DNA from: Streptococcus pneumoniae
GTDB taxonomy: Bacteria; Bacillota; Bacilli; Lactobacillales; Streptococcaceae
Direction of reading: 5' to 3'
Length of the DNA: 64,000 nt
NCBI GenBank assembly: GCA_040719455.1
Contig: JBFDTN010000001.1
Coordinates: forward strand, 2,079,501-2,143,500
Both the position numbers and the translations under genes were made by a program. Shown here in pieces: positions 36,046 through 48,308 of this stretch. Within the stretch, counting starts at the first letter, position 1. The number at the start of each line of letters is the position of its first letter. Below the pieces are notes generated by a model. That model ran no database searches and was not told where the DNA came from. It saw nothing but the letters and a program-made list of their open reading frames with translations.

Positions 36046-37199
36046 TTCCATTTCCATTAAAATATATATTAGTCTTGATTGCGACTTTCTTTATCGTTGT
36101 GCTGTTAACGCCCTTGGTGCGACTTTTAGCATTTAAGATTGGAGCAGTCGACTATCCAAATGCTCGTAGGATCAATAAAAAACCCATGCCAAGTTCGGGC
36201 GGTCTTGCTATTGTCATTGCCTTTTCAATAGCAACTTTGGTATTTTTACCAATGATTGTTCCCGTTACTTTTCATCATTTGGCATACCGAGACTATGTGT
36301 TTCCCCTTGTCGTGGGAGGCTGGGTTATAGCGCTGACAGGCTTGATTGATGATGTCAAGGAGCTAAAGCCTCTTCCAAAGTTGTTGGGGGTTATCCTTGC
36401 GGCGAGCCTTGTTTGGTATTTTACTGGTTTTCGATTAGATGCCTTTAAAATTCCTTTTGGTGGACCGATTTTGTTTTTCAAACCGTGGTTGTCCTATCTG
36501 TTAACAGTTCTCTGGATTGTGGGCATTACCAATGCGGTCAATTTGATTGATGGTTTGGATGGTTTGGTGAGTGGGGTTTCGATTATTTCCTTGATCACCA
36601 TGGGGATTGTTTCCTACTTTTTCCTACCTGTCCCCAATCTTTTTTTAACCTTGACGATTTTTGTCTTGGTGATGGCGATTGCAGGGTTTTTCCCTTATAA
36701 TTACCATCCAGCTATTATCTATCTGGGAGACACGGGTGCTTTGTTCATTGGCTTTATGATTGCAGTCTTGTCTCTTCAAGGGTTGAAAAATTCGACGGCG
36801 GTTGCGGTTGTGACACCGATGATTATTTTAGGAGTTCCTTTGTCGGATACGGTTCTAGCGATTATCCGTAGAACCTTGGCAGGACAAAAAATTTATAAGC
36901 CAGATAAACATCATTTGCACCACAGACTCTTGTCGCTCGGCTTGACCCATCGAGGAACGGTCTTGGTGATTTATGGAATCTCGCTGATTTTTGCCATGAT
37001 TTCGCTCTTACTGAATATCTCTAGCCGTATAGGGGGCGTTCTTTTGATGATTGGTGTCTTATTTGGTATTGAACTCTTGGCAGAATTAGTCGGAGTCTTG
37101 GGACCAAATCGAACACCTTTGCTTTCTATCCTACGCTTTTTAGGAAATTCAGCTTATCGAGAAGAAGTTCGTGCGAAAAGACGGAAAAAAGGTAAATAA
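36042..37199 (+). CDS. Undecaprenyl-phosphate GlcNAc-1-phosphate transferase (TagO/RgpG-type)
   Basis: This 385-residue polytopic enzyme of the MraY/WecA superfamily starts wall-polysaccharide or teichoic-acid synthesis on the lipid carrier. Signatures are PSSGGLAIV, LIDDVKELKPLPKL (the DDxxD-type site), NAVNLIDGLDGLVSG, YLGDTGALFIGF and the C-terminal cytosolic KPDKHHLHHRLLSLGLTHR. About eleven membrane helices are present. It is translationally coupled to mecA and has its own terminator. Confidence 0.92.
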   Translation: MIPFPLKYILVLIATFFIVVLLTPLVRLLAFKIGAVDYPNARRINKKPMPSSGGLAIVIAFSIATLVFLPMIVPVTFHHLAYRDYVFPLVVGGWVIALTGLIDDVKELKPLPKLLGVILAASLVWYFTGFRLDAFKIPFGGPILFFKPWLSYLLTVLWIVGITNAVNLIDGLDGLVSGVSIISLITMGIVSYFFLPVPNLFLTLTIFVLVMAIAGFFPYNYHPAIIYLGDTGALFIGFMIAVLSLQGLKNSTAVAVVTPMIILGVPLSDTVLAIIRRTLAGQKIYKPDKHHLHHRLLSLGLTHRGTVLVIYGISLIFAMISLLLNISSRIGGVLLMIGVLFGIELLAELVGVLGPNRTPLLSILRFLGNSAYREEVRAKRRKKGK

Positions 37200-37226
37200 T
37201 AATCTTTCTAAATAACAAACAAAAAG

Positions 37227-37256
37227 AAAGCCATTTTTGGCTTTTTTTGATATACT
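37227..37256 (+). terminator. Terminator of tagO-type gene abutting the suf promoter
   Basis: AAAGCC and GGCTTT surround an ATTTTT loop and are followed by a T-run to 37248. The run merges into TGATATACT (37248-37256), an extended -10 for sufC, 33 bases before its ATG. Confidence 0.75.
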
Positions 37257-37288
37257 AAAAAGGTAATAATTTTCAGAAAGGAACTGAG

Positions 37289-38059
37289 ATGTCAGTATTA
37301 GAGATTAAAGATTTGCATGTTGCAATTGAAGGAAAAGAAATTTTAAAAGGGGTCAATTTGACCTTGAAAACAGGTGAAGTAGCAGCCATCATGGGGCCAA
37401 ATGGAACAGGGAAATCAACCCTCTCAGCCGCAATCATGGGAAATCCAAACTATGAAGTGACCCAAGGTGAGGTCTTGTTTGACGGAGTTAATGTCTTGGA
37501 GTTGGAAGTCGATGAGCGTGCTCGTATGGGACTCTTCCTAGCCATGCAATACCCAAGTGAAATCCCAGGAATTACCAATGCGGAATTCTTACGCGCAGCT
37601 ATGAATGCTGGAAAAGAAGATGACGAGAAAATTTCTGTCCGTGATTTCATTACAAAACTCGATGAAAAAATGGAATTGCTCAACATGAAAGAGGAAATGG
37701 CAGAGCGTTACCTCAACGAAGGTTTCTCAGGAGGTGAGAAAAAACGCAATGAAATCTTGCAACTTTTGATGCTAGAGCCAACCTTTGCCCTTCTTGATGA
37801 GATTGACTCTGGTCTTGACATCGATGCCCTTAAAGTGGTTTCAAAAGGAGTTAATGCTATGCGTGGGGAAGGCTTTGGTGCTATGATTATTACTCACTAC
37901 CAACGCCTCTTGAACTACATTACACCAGACGTGGTTCATATCATGATGGAAGGGCGTGTAGTTCTATCTGGTGGTCCAGAGCTTGCCATCCGTCTTGAAA
38001 AAGAAGGATATGCGAAAATTGCAGAAGAATTAGGCTTGACTTACGAAGAGGAAGTTTAA
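37289..38059 (+). CDS. sufC: Fe-S cluster assembly ATPase SufC
   Basis: This 256-residue ABC-type ATPase of the SufBCD scaffold complex has Walker A GPNGTGKST near residue 35. The signature region is GFSGGEKKRNEILQLL, Walker B is FALLDEIDSGLDID, and ITHYQRLL is the SufC H-loop. It is the first gene of sufCDSUB, the only evident Fe-S biogenesis system in this window. RBS AAAGGA precedes the ATG. Confidence 0.96.
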   Translation: MSVLEIKDLHVAIEGKEILKGVNLTLKTGEVAAIMGPNGTGKSTLSAAIMGNPNYEVTQGEVLFDGVNVLELEVDERARMGLFLAMQYPSEIPGITNAEFLRAAMNAGKEDDEKISVRDFITKLDEKMELLNMKEEMAERYLNEGFSGGEKKRNEILQLLMLEPTFALLDEIDSGLDIDALKVVSKGVNAMRGEGFGAMIITHYQRLLNYITPDVVHIMMEGRVVLSGGPELAIRLEKEGYAKIAEELGLTYEEEV

Positions 38060-38088
38060 GGCGATACTTGTTCAGAAAGGAGAAAATA

Positions 38089-41003
<2,915 letters not shown>

Positions 41004-41038
41004 AAAAAAATAGAAGATAAATCATAGAGGAGAAAAGA

Positions 41039-42451
41039 ATGGCAGAAGAAAGAGTAGAGCCAAAACCGATTGACCTCGGTGAATACAAATTCGGCTTTCA
41101 TGATGATGTCGAGCCAATTATCTCGACAGGAAAAGGCTTGAATGAAGATGTTATCCGTGCCTTGTCGGCAGCAAAAAATGAACCAGAATGGATGTTGGAG
41201 TTCCGTCTTAAATCCTATGAGGCCTTCAAAAAAATGCCTCTTGAAACATGGGGAGCGGATCTTTCAGAGATTGATTTTGATGATTTGATTTACTACCAAA
41301 AAGCTTCTGATAAACCAGCCCGTTCTTGGGACGATGTGCCTGAGAAAATCAAGGAAACCTTCGAACGCATCGGGATTCCAGAAGCAGAACGTGCCTATCT
41401 TGCTGGAGCTGCTGCCCAGTACGAATCAGAAGTGGTCTACCACAATATGAAAGAAGAGTTTGAAAAGTTAGGCATTATTTTCACCGACACAGACTCTGCT
41501 TTGAAAGAATATCCAGACCTTTTCAAACAATACTTTGCAAAATTGGTTCCGCCGACAGACAATAAATTGGCGGCATTAAACAGTGCAGTATGGTCTGGTG
41601 GTACTTTTATTTATGTACCAAAAGGAGTCAAGTGTGATATTCCTTTGCAGACTTACTTCCGTATTAACAACGAAAGCACAGGTCAGTTTGAGCGGACCTT
41701 GATTATCGTGGATGAAGGTGCAAGCGTCCATTATGTGGAAGGCTGTACAGCGCCGACCTACTCAAGCGACAGCCTACATGCGGCGATTGTTGAAATCTTT
41801 GCCCTTGACGGCGCTTATATGCGTTATACCACTATTCAAAACTGGTCTGACAATGTTTATAACTTGGTAACCAAGCGTGCTCGTGCCATGAAAGATGCGA
41901 CGGTTGAGTGGATTGATGGAAACTTGGGTGCAAAAACGACCATGAAGTACCCGTCTGTTTACCTAGACGGTGAAGGGGCGCGTGGAACCATGCTTTCAAT
42001 CGCCTTTGCCAATACTGGTCAACACCAAGATACAGGTGCCAAGATGATTCACAATGCACCGCACACCAGCTCTTCAATCGTATCAAAATCCATTGCTAAA
42101 GGTGGAGGCGCGGTAAACTACCGTGGTCAGGTAACTTTTGCCCGCAATTCCAAGAAATCTGTCAGCCATATCGAGTGTGATACCATTATCATGGATGATA
42201 TTTCAAAATCAGACACCATTCCATTCAATGAAATCCACAACTCACAAGTTGCCTTGGAACATGAAGCAAAAGTATCGAAAATCTCAGAAGACCAACTCTA
42301 CTACCTCATGAGCCGTGGTTTATCAGAAGGTGAAGCAACAGAGATGATTGTCATGGGATTTGTCGAACCCTTTACCAAAGAACTCCCAATGGAATATGCC
42401 GTTGAACTTAACCGCTTGATTGCCTATGAAATGGAAGGTTCAGTCGGCTAA
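41039..42451 (+). CDS. sufB: Fe-S cluster assembly protein SufB
   Basis: This 470-residue core scaffold subunit shows [71 protein letters not shown] and [19 protein letters not shown], all conserved. GAGGAG precedes the ATG. It ends the suf operon. Two copies of a tandem repeat follow directly after the stop codon. Confidence 0.96.
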   Translation: MAEERVEPKPIDLGEYKFGFHDDVEPIISTGKGLNEDVIRALSAAKNEPEWMLEFRLKSYEAFKKMPLETWGADLSEIDFDDLIYYQKASDKPARSWDDVPEKIKETFERIGIPEAERAYLAGAAAQYESEVVYHNMKEEFEKLGIIFTDTDSALKEYPDLFKQYFAKLVPPTDNKLAALNSAVWSGGTFIYVPKGVKCDIPLQTYFRINNESTGQFERTLIIVDEGASVHYVEGCTAPTYSSDSLHAAIVEIFALDGAYMRYTTIQNWSDNVYNLVTKRARAMKDATVEWIDGNLGAKTTMKYPSVYLDGEGARGTMLSIAFANTGQHQDTGAKMIHNAPHTSSSIVSKSIAKGGGAVNYRGQVTFARNSKKSVSHIECDTIIMDDISKSDTIPFNEIHNSQVALEHEAKVSKISEDQLYYLMSRGLSEGEATEMIVMGFVEPFTKELPMEYAVELNRLIAYEMEGSVG

Positions 42452-42640
42452 TATGACGAGTAAACCAATAAGTATGAGCTTATTGGTTACCGACATATTG
42501 CCGGCTGAAGTTGGAAATGATGAAATGCGGCAGCATTTCTACAGATAGTAGCTAATATGACGAGCAAACCAATAAGCATAGATTTATTGATTTCTATGAT
42601 ATTACCGACTGAAGTTGGAAATAAGGATTATGGCAGAAAT
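42444..42640 (+). repeat. Tandem duplicated segment following sufB
   Basis: Two units start GCTAATATGACGAG and end near CTGAAGTTGGAAAT (42447-42518 and 42551-42622). They are about 104 bp apart and about 79% identical over 66 bp. Each keeps a CAATAAG/(C/T)TTATTG hairpin. Unit 1 also has a GAAATGC/GCATTTC hairpin (42524-42541). Unit 1 starts on the sufB stop codon. The rest of the 296-bp gap to dacA holds only the terminator. Confidence 0.75.
42453..42548 (+). CDS. Possible small ORF 1 in the post-sufB repeat (31 residues)
   Basis: The frame begins MTSKPISMSLLVTDILPAEV and ends after EMRQHFYR. Its ATG is one base after the sufB stop, and only a weak AAGG lies 14 bases upstream. It is related to the second ORF (16 of 22 N-terminal residues identical). 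Hairpins in the same DNA may be the real conserved element, so the coding call is tentative. Confidence 0.2.
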   Translation: MTSKPISMSLLVTDILPAEVGNDEMRQHFYR

Positions 42641-42709
42641 CTCAGCCAATCTAAGTTATGCCTGTGTTTCGTTTCCTCCTACGAAATCAAAAGGAAACAA
42701 GCATATTAG
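42557..42709 (+). CDS. Possible small ORF 2 in the post-sufB repeat (50 residues)
   Basis: The frame begins MTSKPISIDLLISMILPTEV and runs to QAY before the terminator. It has no good ribosome binding site. The N-terminal 22 residues resemble ORF 1 and the remainder does not. It may be a by-product of the DNA repeat. Confidence 0.2.
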   Translation: MTSKPISIDLLISMILPTEVGNKDYGRNLSQSKLCLCFVSSYEIKRKQAY

Positions 42710-42716
42710 AACAACT

Positions 42717-42746
42717 AAAAAAATCGCAGGTTTCTGCGATTTTTTC
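42717..42746. terminator. Bidirectional terminator between sufB and dacA
   Basis: AAAAAAATCGCAG (42717-42729) and CTGCGATTTTTT (42734-42745) surround a GTTT loop. The A- and T-runs serve both converging genes. Confidence 0.9.
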
Positions 42747-42747
42747 T

Positions 42748-43977
42748 TTATAGTTTTTCATTGACAAATTGGACGAAGTCATTCCACCAAGCGATGAGAA
42801 AGAAGGGGCGTTTGACGTTTTCTTCTGCCACCATGGTGATGGTTGGCTCTTGTCCGCCTAGATAGCCTTGACCGATAAGGTCGGTATCTTTATAGGTCAA
42901 TGTTCCTAGTTTTTGCCCTTTTTTGATTGGAGCTTTGACTTTGAGTTGGTCTGGTTTAAAGCTGATTTCAGGATTGTGTTGGCTACCGTTTTGCTTGATG
43001 ATAGTCAAGTCTTCCTTAGCAACAGCTGGGATGGTTTCTTGTTTACCGTTAATAACGGTGACGCTACTGTCATTATAGGTATCATTTTGATTGATTAGAT
43101 TAACAGCACTAAAATTTCTGGAAACATAGGACATGAGCTGAGAAGTAGCCGTAAAGCGAGCGTAGGGATTGTTTTCATCTTGATCAGCGTTTAAAATGAC
43201 CGTAATGATCCGCATGTCGTTTTGAACAGTTGTACCCACAAAGCTTGAGCCGGCTTTTTCAGATGTTCCTGTTTTTAATCCATCCACTCCAGAACGGAAG
43301 CTAACCATATTTTCCAGCATGTAGTTGGAATTTTGAATCGGTATCCCACCAAAGATGGCTTCCGGTTTTTTGGTAATGTTTAGAATTTCGGGATAATCTC
43401 TGAGAAGATTGCGTGCAAGGATAGCAACATCATAGGCGCTCATTTTATTTTCCTTGCCTTTTTCGATCGACTCGTCTAATAAAGAAGTATCTACTCCGCT
43501 TGCATTGATTAAAGTGGAGTCTGTGATATTCCAAGATTCTAGTTTTTTTCTCATTAAATCGACAAAATTCGATTCACTTCCAGCAATCTCTTCAGCAAGG
43601 GCAATAGCAGCGCTATTGCTGCTTGCGATAAGCATCGCATCCAGCAATTCAGCTACGGTGTAGCGTCTTGTCTCCATTGGGACATTTGATAGGGCAGGAT
43701 TGGCGGTTAATTGATACGCATAATCTGAAATATCAATGGATGTTTTGAGTGAGATTTTTCCTTCGTCTATTGCCTCATACACTAGATAGGCTGTGAGGAG
43801 TTTACTGATACTTGCTACTTCCACAGACTCAGTCGCATCTTTCTCGTAGAGAATTTTTCCGCTTTTGGCATCAACTGCAATCGCGTGTTTGGCAGCAACG
43901 TCAAAGTCCTCTGCTTGCGCTGGCTTAACCACACAGCCAAGGAGAAAGCAGGTGACAATCAATAGGATTTTTTTCAT
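42748..43977 (-). CDS. dacA: D-alanyl-D-alanine carboxypeptidase (PBP3/DacA type, S11)
   Basis: This 409-residue secreted penicillin-binding protein trims terminal D-Ala from peptidoglycan stems. It has a signal peptide at about 1-22 (ending AQAED). Active-site motifs are S56-I-S-K59, S119-S-N121 and K235-T-G. The C-terminal beta domain is followed by an amphipathic, aromatic membrane anchor (FFLIAWWNDFVQFVNEKL). Its -10 (TGATACAAT on the minus strand, about 44005-44013) lies in the gap shared with the divergent helicase gene. Confidence 0.94.
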   Translation of the reverse strand: MKKILLIVTCFLLGCVVKPAQAEDFDVAAKHAIAVDAKSGKILYEKDATESVEVASISKLLTAYLVYEAIDEGKISLKTSIDISDYAYQLTANPALSNVPMETRRYTVAELLDAMLIASSNSAAIALAEEIAGSESNFVDLMRKKLESWNITDSTLINASGVDTSLLDESIEKGKENKMSAYDVAILARNLLRDYPEILNITKKPEAIFGGIPIQNSNYMLENMVSFRSGVDGLKTGTSEKAGSSFVGTTVQNDMRIITVILNADQDENNPYARFTATSQLMSYVSRNFSAVNLINQNDTYNDSSVTVINGKQETIPAVAKEDLTIIKQNGSQHNPEISFKPDQLKVKAPIKKGQKLGTLTYKDTDLIGQGYLGGQEPTITMVAEENVKRPFFLIAWWNDFVQFVNEKL

Positions 43978-44091
43978 AATAGTCCTCTCTTCGTCATTAC
44001 TGCTATTGTATCATAAAACTACTGTTCTTTTTCAAAAATAAGCTTAAAGCGTAGCGGGATTGGTCTTTTTGGCGAAAATTTTGGTATAATA

Positions 44092-44100
44092 GACGAGATA
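44092..44100 (+). promoter_or_regulatory. Extended -10 promoter for the DEAD-box helicase
   Basis: TGGTATAAT lies 20 bases upstream of the helicase ATG, with AGAGGA between them. Confidence 0.65.
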
Positions 44101-44120
44101 GATAGAAAAAAGAGGATACC

Positions 44121-45464
44121 ATGAAATTTACAGAATTTACCTTTAAGCCTTACATTCAAGAAGCACTGGCTGATTTGAATTTTATCGAGGCAACAGAAGT
44201 ACAAGAAAAATTGATTCCCATTGTATTAGAAGGGCGAGACTTGGTCGGTGAGTCAAAGACAGGATCTGGAAAGACCCATACCTTCTTGCTACCGATTTTT
44301 CAGCAGTTGAATGAAGCGGCAACGAGCCCGCAAGTGGTCATTACAGCCCCTAGTCGAGAGCTTGCAACGCAGATTTATCAAGCGGCTCGTCAAATTGCCC
44401 AATTTTCACCCAGTGAGATTCGTGTGGTGAACTATGTCGGAGGGACAGACAAGGCTCGTCAGGTGGAGAAATTAGCGACACAACAGCCTCATATCATTAT
44501 TGGAACACCAGGGCGTATCTATGACTTGGTAGAGTCAGGGAGTTTGAGCATTCACACAGCCAAGACCTTTGTAGTGGATGAAGCAGATATGACCCTTGAT
44601 ATGGGATTTTTGACAACGGTAGATAGAATTGCGGCACGTTTGCCAAAAGACCTTCAATTTCTAGTCTTTTCAGCGACTATTCCGCAAAAACTGCAACCTT
44701 TCCTGAAGAAATATTTGTCAAATCCTGTTATGGAGCAAATCAAGACCAAGACGGTGATTTCAGATACCATTGACAACTGGCTGATTTCGACGAAAGGTCG
44801 AGACAAAAATGCTCAGATTTATGAGATTTGTCAAGCTATGCAACCGTACTTGGCTATGATTTTCGTCAATACCAAGACACGGGCAGATGAATTACATGGC
44901 TATCTAAGTAGCCAAGGATTAAAAGTCGCTAAGATTCATGGAGATATTGCGCCGCGCGAACGCAAGCGGATTATGAATCAAGTGAAGAACCTAGAGTACG
45001 AATATATCGTGGCAACTGATTTGGCAGCACGTGGAATTGACATCGAAGGGGTCAGTCATGTTATCAATGATGCGATTCCGCAAGATTTATCTTTCTTTGT
45101 GCATCGTGTGGGGCGGACTGGACGAGCTGGTCTAGCTGGTACAGCTATTACGCTCTACCAACCGAGCGATGACTCAGACATTCGTGAACTCGAAAAAATG
45201 GGGATTGTCTTTGTGCCAAAAATCCTCAAAGACGGAGAATTCCAAGATACCTATGACCGTGATCGTCGTCTTAATCGTGAGAAAACGCGTGAGAAATTAG
45301 ACACAGAGATGATTGGTCTCGTCAAGAAGAAAAAGAAGAAAATCAAGCCAGGCTACAAAAAGAAAATCAAGTGGGCTGTGGAAGAAAAGCGTCGCAAGAC
45401 CAAGCGGGCTGAAAATCGTGCGCGTGGTCGTGCCGAACGCAAGGCAAAACGCCAGACTTTCTAG
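44121..45464 (+). CDS. cshB: DEAD-box RNA helicase, CshB-like
   Basis: This 447-residue ATP-dependent RNA helicase resembles the Bacillus CshB/YqfR type. Motifs in order are ESKTGSGKT (I), PSRELA (Ia), TPGRIYDLV (Ib), VDEADM (II), SATI (III), FVNTKTRADEL (IV), ATDLAARGIDI (V) and HRVGRTGR (VI). The C-terminal 60 residues are very rich in Lys and Arg, probably an RNA-binding tail. It is transcribed divergently from dacA. Confidence 0.92.
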   Translation: MKFTEFTFKPYIQEALADLNFIEATEVQEKLIPIVLEGRDLVGESKTGSGKTHTFLLPIFQQLNEAATSPQVVITAPSRELATQIYQAARQIAQFSPSEIRVVNYVGGTDKARQVEKLATQQPHIIIGTPGRIYDLVESGSLSIHTAKTFVVDEADMTLDMGFLTTVDRIAARLPKDLQFLVFSATIPQKLQPFLKKYLSNPVMEQIKTKTVISDTIDNWLISTKGRDKNAQIYEICQAMQPYLAMIFVNTKTRADELHGYLSSQGLKVAKIHGDIAPRERKRIMNQVKNLEYEYIVATDLAARGIDIEGVSHVINDAIPQDLSFFVHRVGRTGRAGLAGTAITLYQPSDDSDIRELEKMGIVFVPKILKDGEFQDTYDRDRRLNREKTREKLDTEMIGLVKKKKKKIKPGYKKKIKWAVEEKRRKTKRAENRARGRAERKAKRQTF

Positions 45465-45559
45465 CTCGATAGCTATTTTTTATCATCGATATAGAAAATA
45501 TATATTGGGCAGATGAGAAAATGCATGATAGACTAATTAAAAAACTGGAGGTCTATCGT

Positions 45560-46390
45560 ATGAATAAAAGAATTGTTTTTGTATTTCTCACCTTGTTAGT
45601 CAGTCTTGGCTTAGTGGCTTGCAGCTCAAGTACTAAAGAGTTAAAGACTCAAAAAGAAACAATTATCGTTGCCACAGACTCAGACACGGCTCCTTTTACC
45701 TATAAGGAGGGAGATGAGTTTAAAGGCTATGATATTGATGTCTTAAAAGCTATTTTTAAAGACGCCAAAGAGTATGAGTTAGAATTTCAAACGGTTGATT
45801 TTCCGTCGATCTTGTTAGGAATTGACGCTGGGCGTTTTCAGATAGCGGCAAATGACTTCAATTACAATGAGGAGCGAGCAGGGAAGTACCTCTTTTCAGA
45901 GCCAGTATCCTTGTCCAATTACAGCATTGTCAGTCAAGAAAGTACAGGCTTCAAGACTTTAGATGACTTGTCAGGCAAGAAAACAGAAGTCATCGCAGGA
46001 TCGAACTATGCCCAGCTTTTGGAGAATTGGAATAAGGAGCATAGTGATCAAAAGCCGATTGAAATCCAGTATGTGGCTAATTCTTCGGGAGTATCTCAGC
46101 GCCTGCAGCATATTGAAACTGGGCAGATTGACTTTATCCTGTATGATGCAATCTCTGCTACCTATATCAGCAAGGATCAAGGCTTGAAACTAGCTGTTCA
46201 ACCTTTGGAGACCAAGGGTTCAGCTGACAAAGACGGTCTTGAGTATTTCCTCTTTGCGAAGGATGAAAAAGGGGAAGAATTACAAGCTTTTGTCAACAAA
46301 CGTTTGAGAGAGTTGACAGAATCTGGCAAATTGAAAGAAATCAGCCAAACCTATTTCGGAGGAGACTTTACCTATACTTCTCAAAAATAG
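45560..46390 (+). CDS. Amino-acid ABC transporter substrate-binding lipoprotein
   Basis: This 276-residue family 3 solute-binding lipoprotein has the lipobox LVACSSS near residue 20. IIVATDSDTAPFTYKEGDEFKGYDIDVLKAI is the family beginning. I chose the ATG at 45560 because it begins the signal peptide and has CTGGAGG ten bases upstream. The permease and ATPase follow after 70 bases. The substrate is probably a polar amino acid or cystine, and the nearby trxB hints at sulfur/redox use, but this is inference. Confidence 0.9.
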   Translation: MNKRIVFVFLTLLVSLGLVACSSSTKELKTQKETIIVATDSDTAPFTYKEGDEFKGYDIDVLKAIFKDAKEYELEFQTVDFPSILLGIDAGRFQIAANDFNYNEERAGKYLFSEPVSLSNYSIVSQESTGFKTLDDLSGKKTEVIAGSNYAQLLENWNKEHSDQKPIEIQYVANSSGVSQRLQHIETGQIDFILYDAISATYISKDQGLKLAVQPLETKGSADKDGLEYFLFAKDEKGEELQAFVNKRLRELTESGKLKEISQTYFGGDFTYTSQK

Positions 46391-46460
46391 GAAATACAAA
46401 TCCTTGGACTTTTACCCAAACTGTGGTAAAATAATCCATTATTGAGAAAGGGAAGTAACT

Positions 46461-47255
46461 ATGAATATTACAACGGCGAAACTCGTATCAGATTGGTATC
46501 AAAATCTGATGCAACTGATTCCAGATGGGCAGCTTTTTAGCTGGCGCTCTGTATTTGAAGGTCTTCCCCGTATTATCGAAAAGTTACCAACGACGCTCTT
46601 TTTGACTCTTGCTGGGGCACTTTTTGGGCTTGTTTTGGCTCTTATCTTTGCCATTGTCAAAATCAATCGCATTAAGATTCTCTATCCTTTGCAGGCTTTG
46701 TTTGTCAGCTTTTTGCGGGGAACGCCAGTCTTGGTGCAGCTCATGCTGACCTACTACGGGATTCCGCTTTTACTGAAGGCAATCAATTTGCGTTTGGGAA
46801 CGTCTTTTAATATTAATGCGATTCCAGCGGTCGTCTTTGCCATTGTTGCCTTTGCCTTTAATGAAGCGGCTTATGCTAGTGAGACGATTCGTGCGGCTAT
46901 TTTATCAGTTGATAAGGGTGAGATTGAAGCGGCAAAAAGTCTGGGTATGACAACAGCCCAAGTCTATCGCCGAGTGATTATCCCTAATGCGGCGGTAGTC
47001 GCAACGCCGACCCTGATCAATTCCTTGATTGGCTTGACGAAAGGGACTTCTCTCGCCTTTAGTGCAGGAGTGGTCGAAGTCTTTGCCCAAGCTCAGATTT
47101 TAGGTGGGGCAGATTACCGCTATTTTGAACGCTTTATCTCAGTAGCCATTGTTTATTGGATTGTCAATATTGTCATTGAACAAATCGGACGTTTCCTTGA
47201 GAAGAAAATGGCGATTGAGACCCCTAAAGATGTGAAAGGAGAAGCTGGTTTATGA
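46461..47255 (+). CDS. Amino-acid ABC transporter permease
   Basis: This 264-residue HisMQ-type permease has about five membrane helices. The EAA loop reads EIEAAKSLGMTTAQVYRRVIIPNA near residues 154-177, and the conserved FVSFLRGTPVLVQLML lies near residue 85. Its stop overlaps the ATPase start by four bases. Confidence 0.92.
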   Translation: MNITTAKLVSDWYQNLMQLIPDGQLFSWRSVFEGLPRIIEKLPTTLFLTLAGALFGLVLALIFAIVKINRIKILYPLQALFVSFLRGTPVLVQLMLTYYGIPLLLKAINLRLGTSFNINAIPAVVFAIVAFAFNEAAYASETIRAAILSVDKGEIEAAKSLGMTTAQVYRRVIIPNAAVVATPTLINSLIGLTKGTSLAFSAGVVEVFAQAQILGGADYRYFERFISVAIVYWIVNIVIEQIGRFLEKKMAIETPKDVKGEAGL

Positions 47256-47995
47256 TTCGTATTTCTCAACTCAGTAAAACATTTTCTGGGCAAAAGGTTT
47301 TAAACAATCTCGGTCTGGAGATCAAAAAAGGAGAAGTCATTGCTCTTATAGGCTCTTCTGGAGCTGGAAAATCAACTTTCTTGCGTAGTTTGAATTACCT
47401 CGAGCAGCCAGATAGTGGATTTATTGAAATTGATGACTTTAAGGTGGATTTTTCAAAGATCACGACAGAAGAAATCCTGACGCTAAGAAGGAAATTAGCC
47501 ATGGTGTTTCAGCAGTTCAATTTGTTTGAACGCAGAACAGCTCTTGACAATGTCAAAGAGGGGCTTATTGTGGTTAAGAAACTGTCGGATGAAGAAGCAA
47601 CAAAAATTGCCAAGGAAGAACTAGCCAAGGTCGGTTTGTCGGATCGTGAAAATCATTATCCAAGACACCTATCAGGTGGTCAAAAACAACGGGTTGCCTT
47701 GGCGCGTGCTCTTGCGATGAAACCAGATGTTCTCTTGCTTGATGAGCCGACATCAGCTCTTGATCCTGAATTGGTCGGAGAAGTGGAAAAATCCATCGCA
47801 GACGCAGCTAAGTCTGGTCAGACCATGATTTTGGTCAGTCACGATATTTCCTTTGTCTCTCAGGTGGCGGATAAAATTCTATTTTTGGACAAGGGGCATA
47901 TCCTTGAATCAGGCGCTCCAGAGGAGATTATTCAACGTCCAAAAGAAGAACGGACAAAAGAGTTCTTAGCAAATTACAAACGGAGCTATATTTGA
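47252..47995 (+). CDS. Amino-acid ABC transporter ATP-binding protein
   Basis: This 247-residue polar-amino-acid-type ATPase has Walker A GSSGAGKST near residue 34. The Q-loop is FQQFNLFERRTALDNV, the signature is LSGGQKQRVALARAL, and Walker B is LLLDEPTSALDPE. It is the third gene of the transporter. The DUF4059 gene and trxB follow closely in the same direction. Confidence 0.94.
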   Translation: MIRISQLSKTFSGQKVLNNLGLEIKKGEVIALIGSSGAGKSTFLRSLNYLEQPDSGFIEIDDFKVDFSKITTEEILTLRRKLAMVFQQFNLFERRTALDNVKEGLIVVKKLSDEEATKIAKEELAKVGLSDRENHYPRHLSGGQKQRVALARALAMKPDVLLLDEPTSALDPELVGEVEKSIADAAKSGQTMILVSHDISFVSQVADKILFLDKGHILESGAPEEIIQRPKEERTKEFLANYKRSYI

Positions 47996-48070
47996 TATAA
48001 TAGAAGAATCAAAAGTAGGGAAAGAAAACTTTTCCTGCTTTCTCATGTGAGTGAAAGGAATGGAGGGTGG

Positions 48071-48298
48071 ATGTTTTCTCAGATTTTATCCCTGTACCTG
48101 CAAAGTTTATTGCTGACAACGATTTTGGTAGGGACGCTTCTCGGGATTTGGATCGGCATACGCGCGATTCGCAATAAAGACAAGACGGCAAAAGCCAGAC
48201 AGGCACATCTGTATGATATGCTCTTGATTGGCGTGATGACCATTCCAGTCCTATCATTTGCCATGATGGGCATTTTACTGGTATTAAAGGCAAGATAA
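48071..48298 (+). CDS. DUF4059 family small membrane protein
   Basis: This 75-residue protein has two hydrophobic helices (about 8-30 and 48-70) joined by a basic loop (IRNKDKTAKARQAH). It resembles the streptococcal DUF4059 family of unknown function. I chose the ATG at 48071 because TGGAGGGTGG directly precedes it. The trxB start is ten bases downstream, so the two are an operon. Confidence 0.82.
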   Translation: MFSQILSLYLQSLLLTTILVGTLLGIWIGIRAIRNKDKTAKARQAHLYDMLLIGVMTIPVLSFAMMGILLVLKAR

Positions 48299-48308
48299 GG
48301 AGACGATT

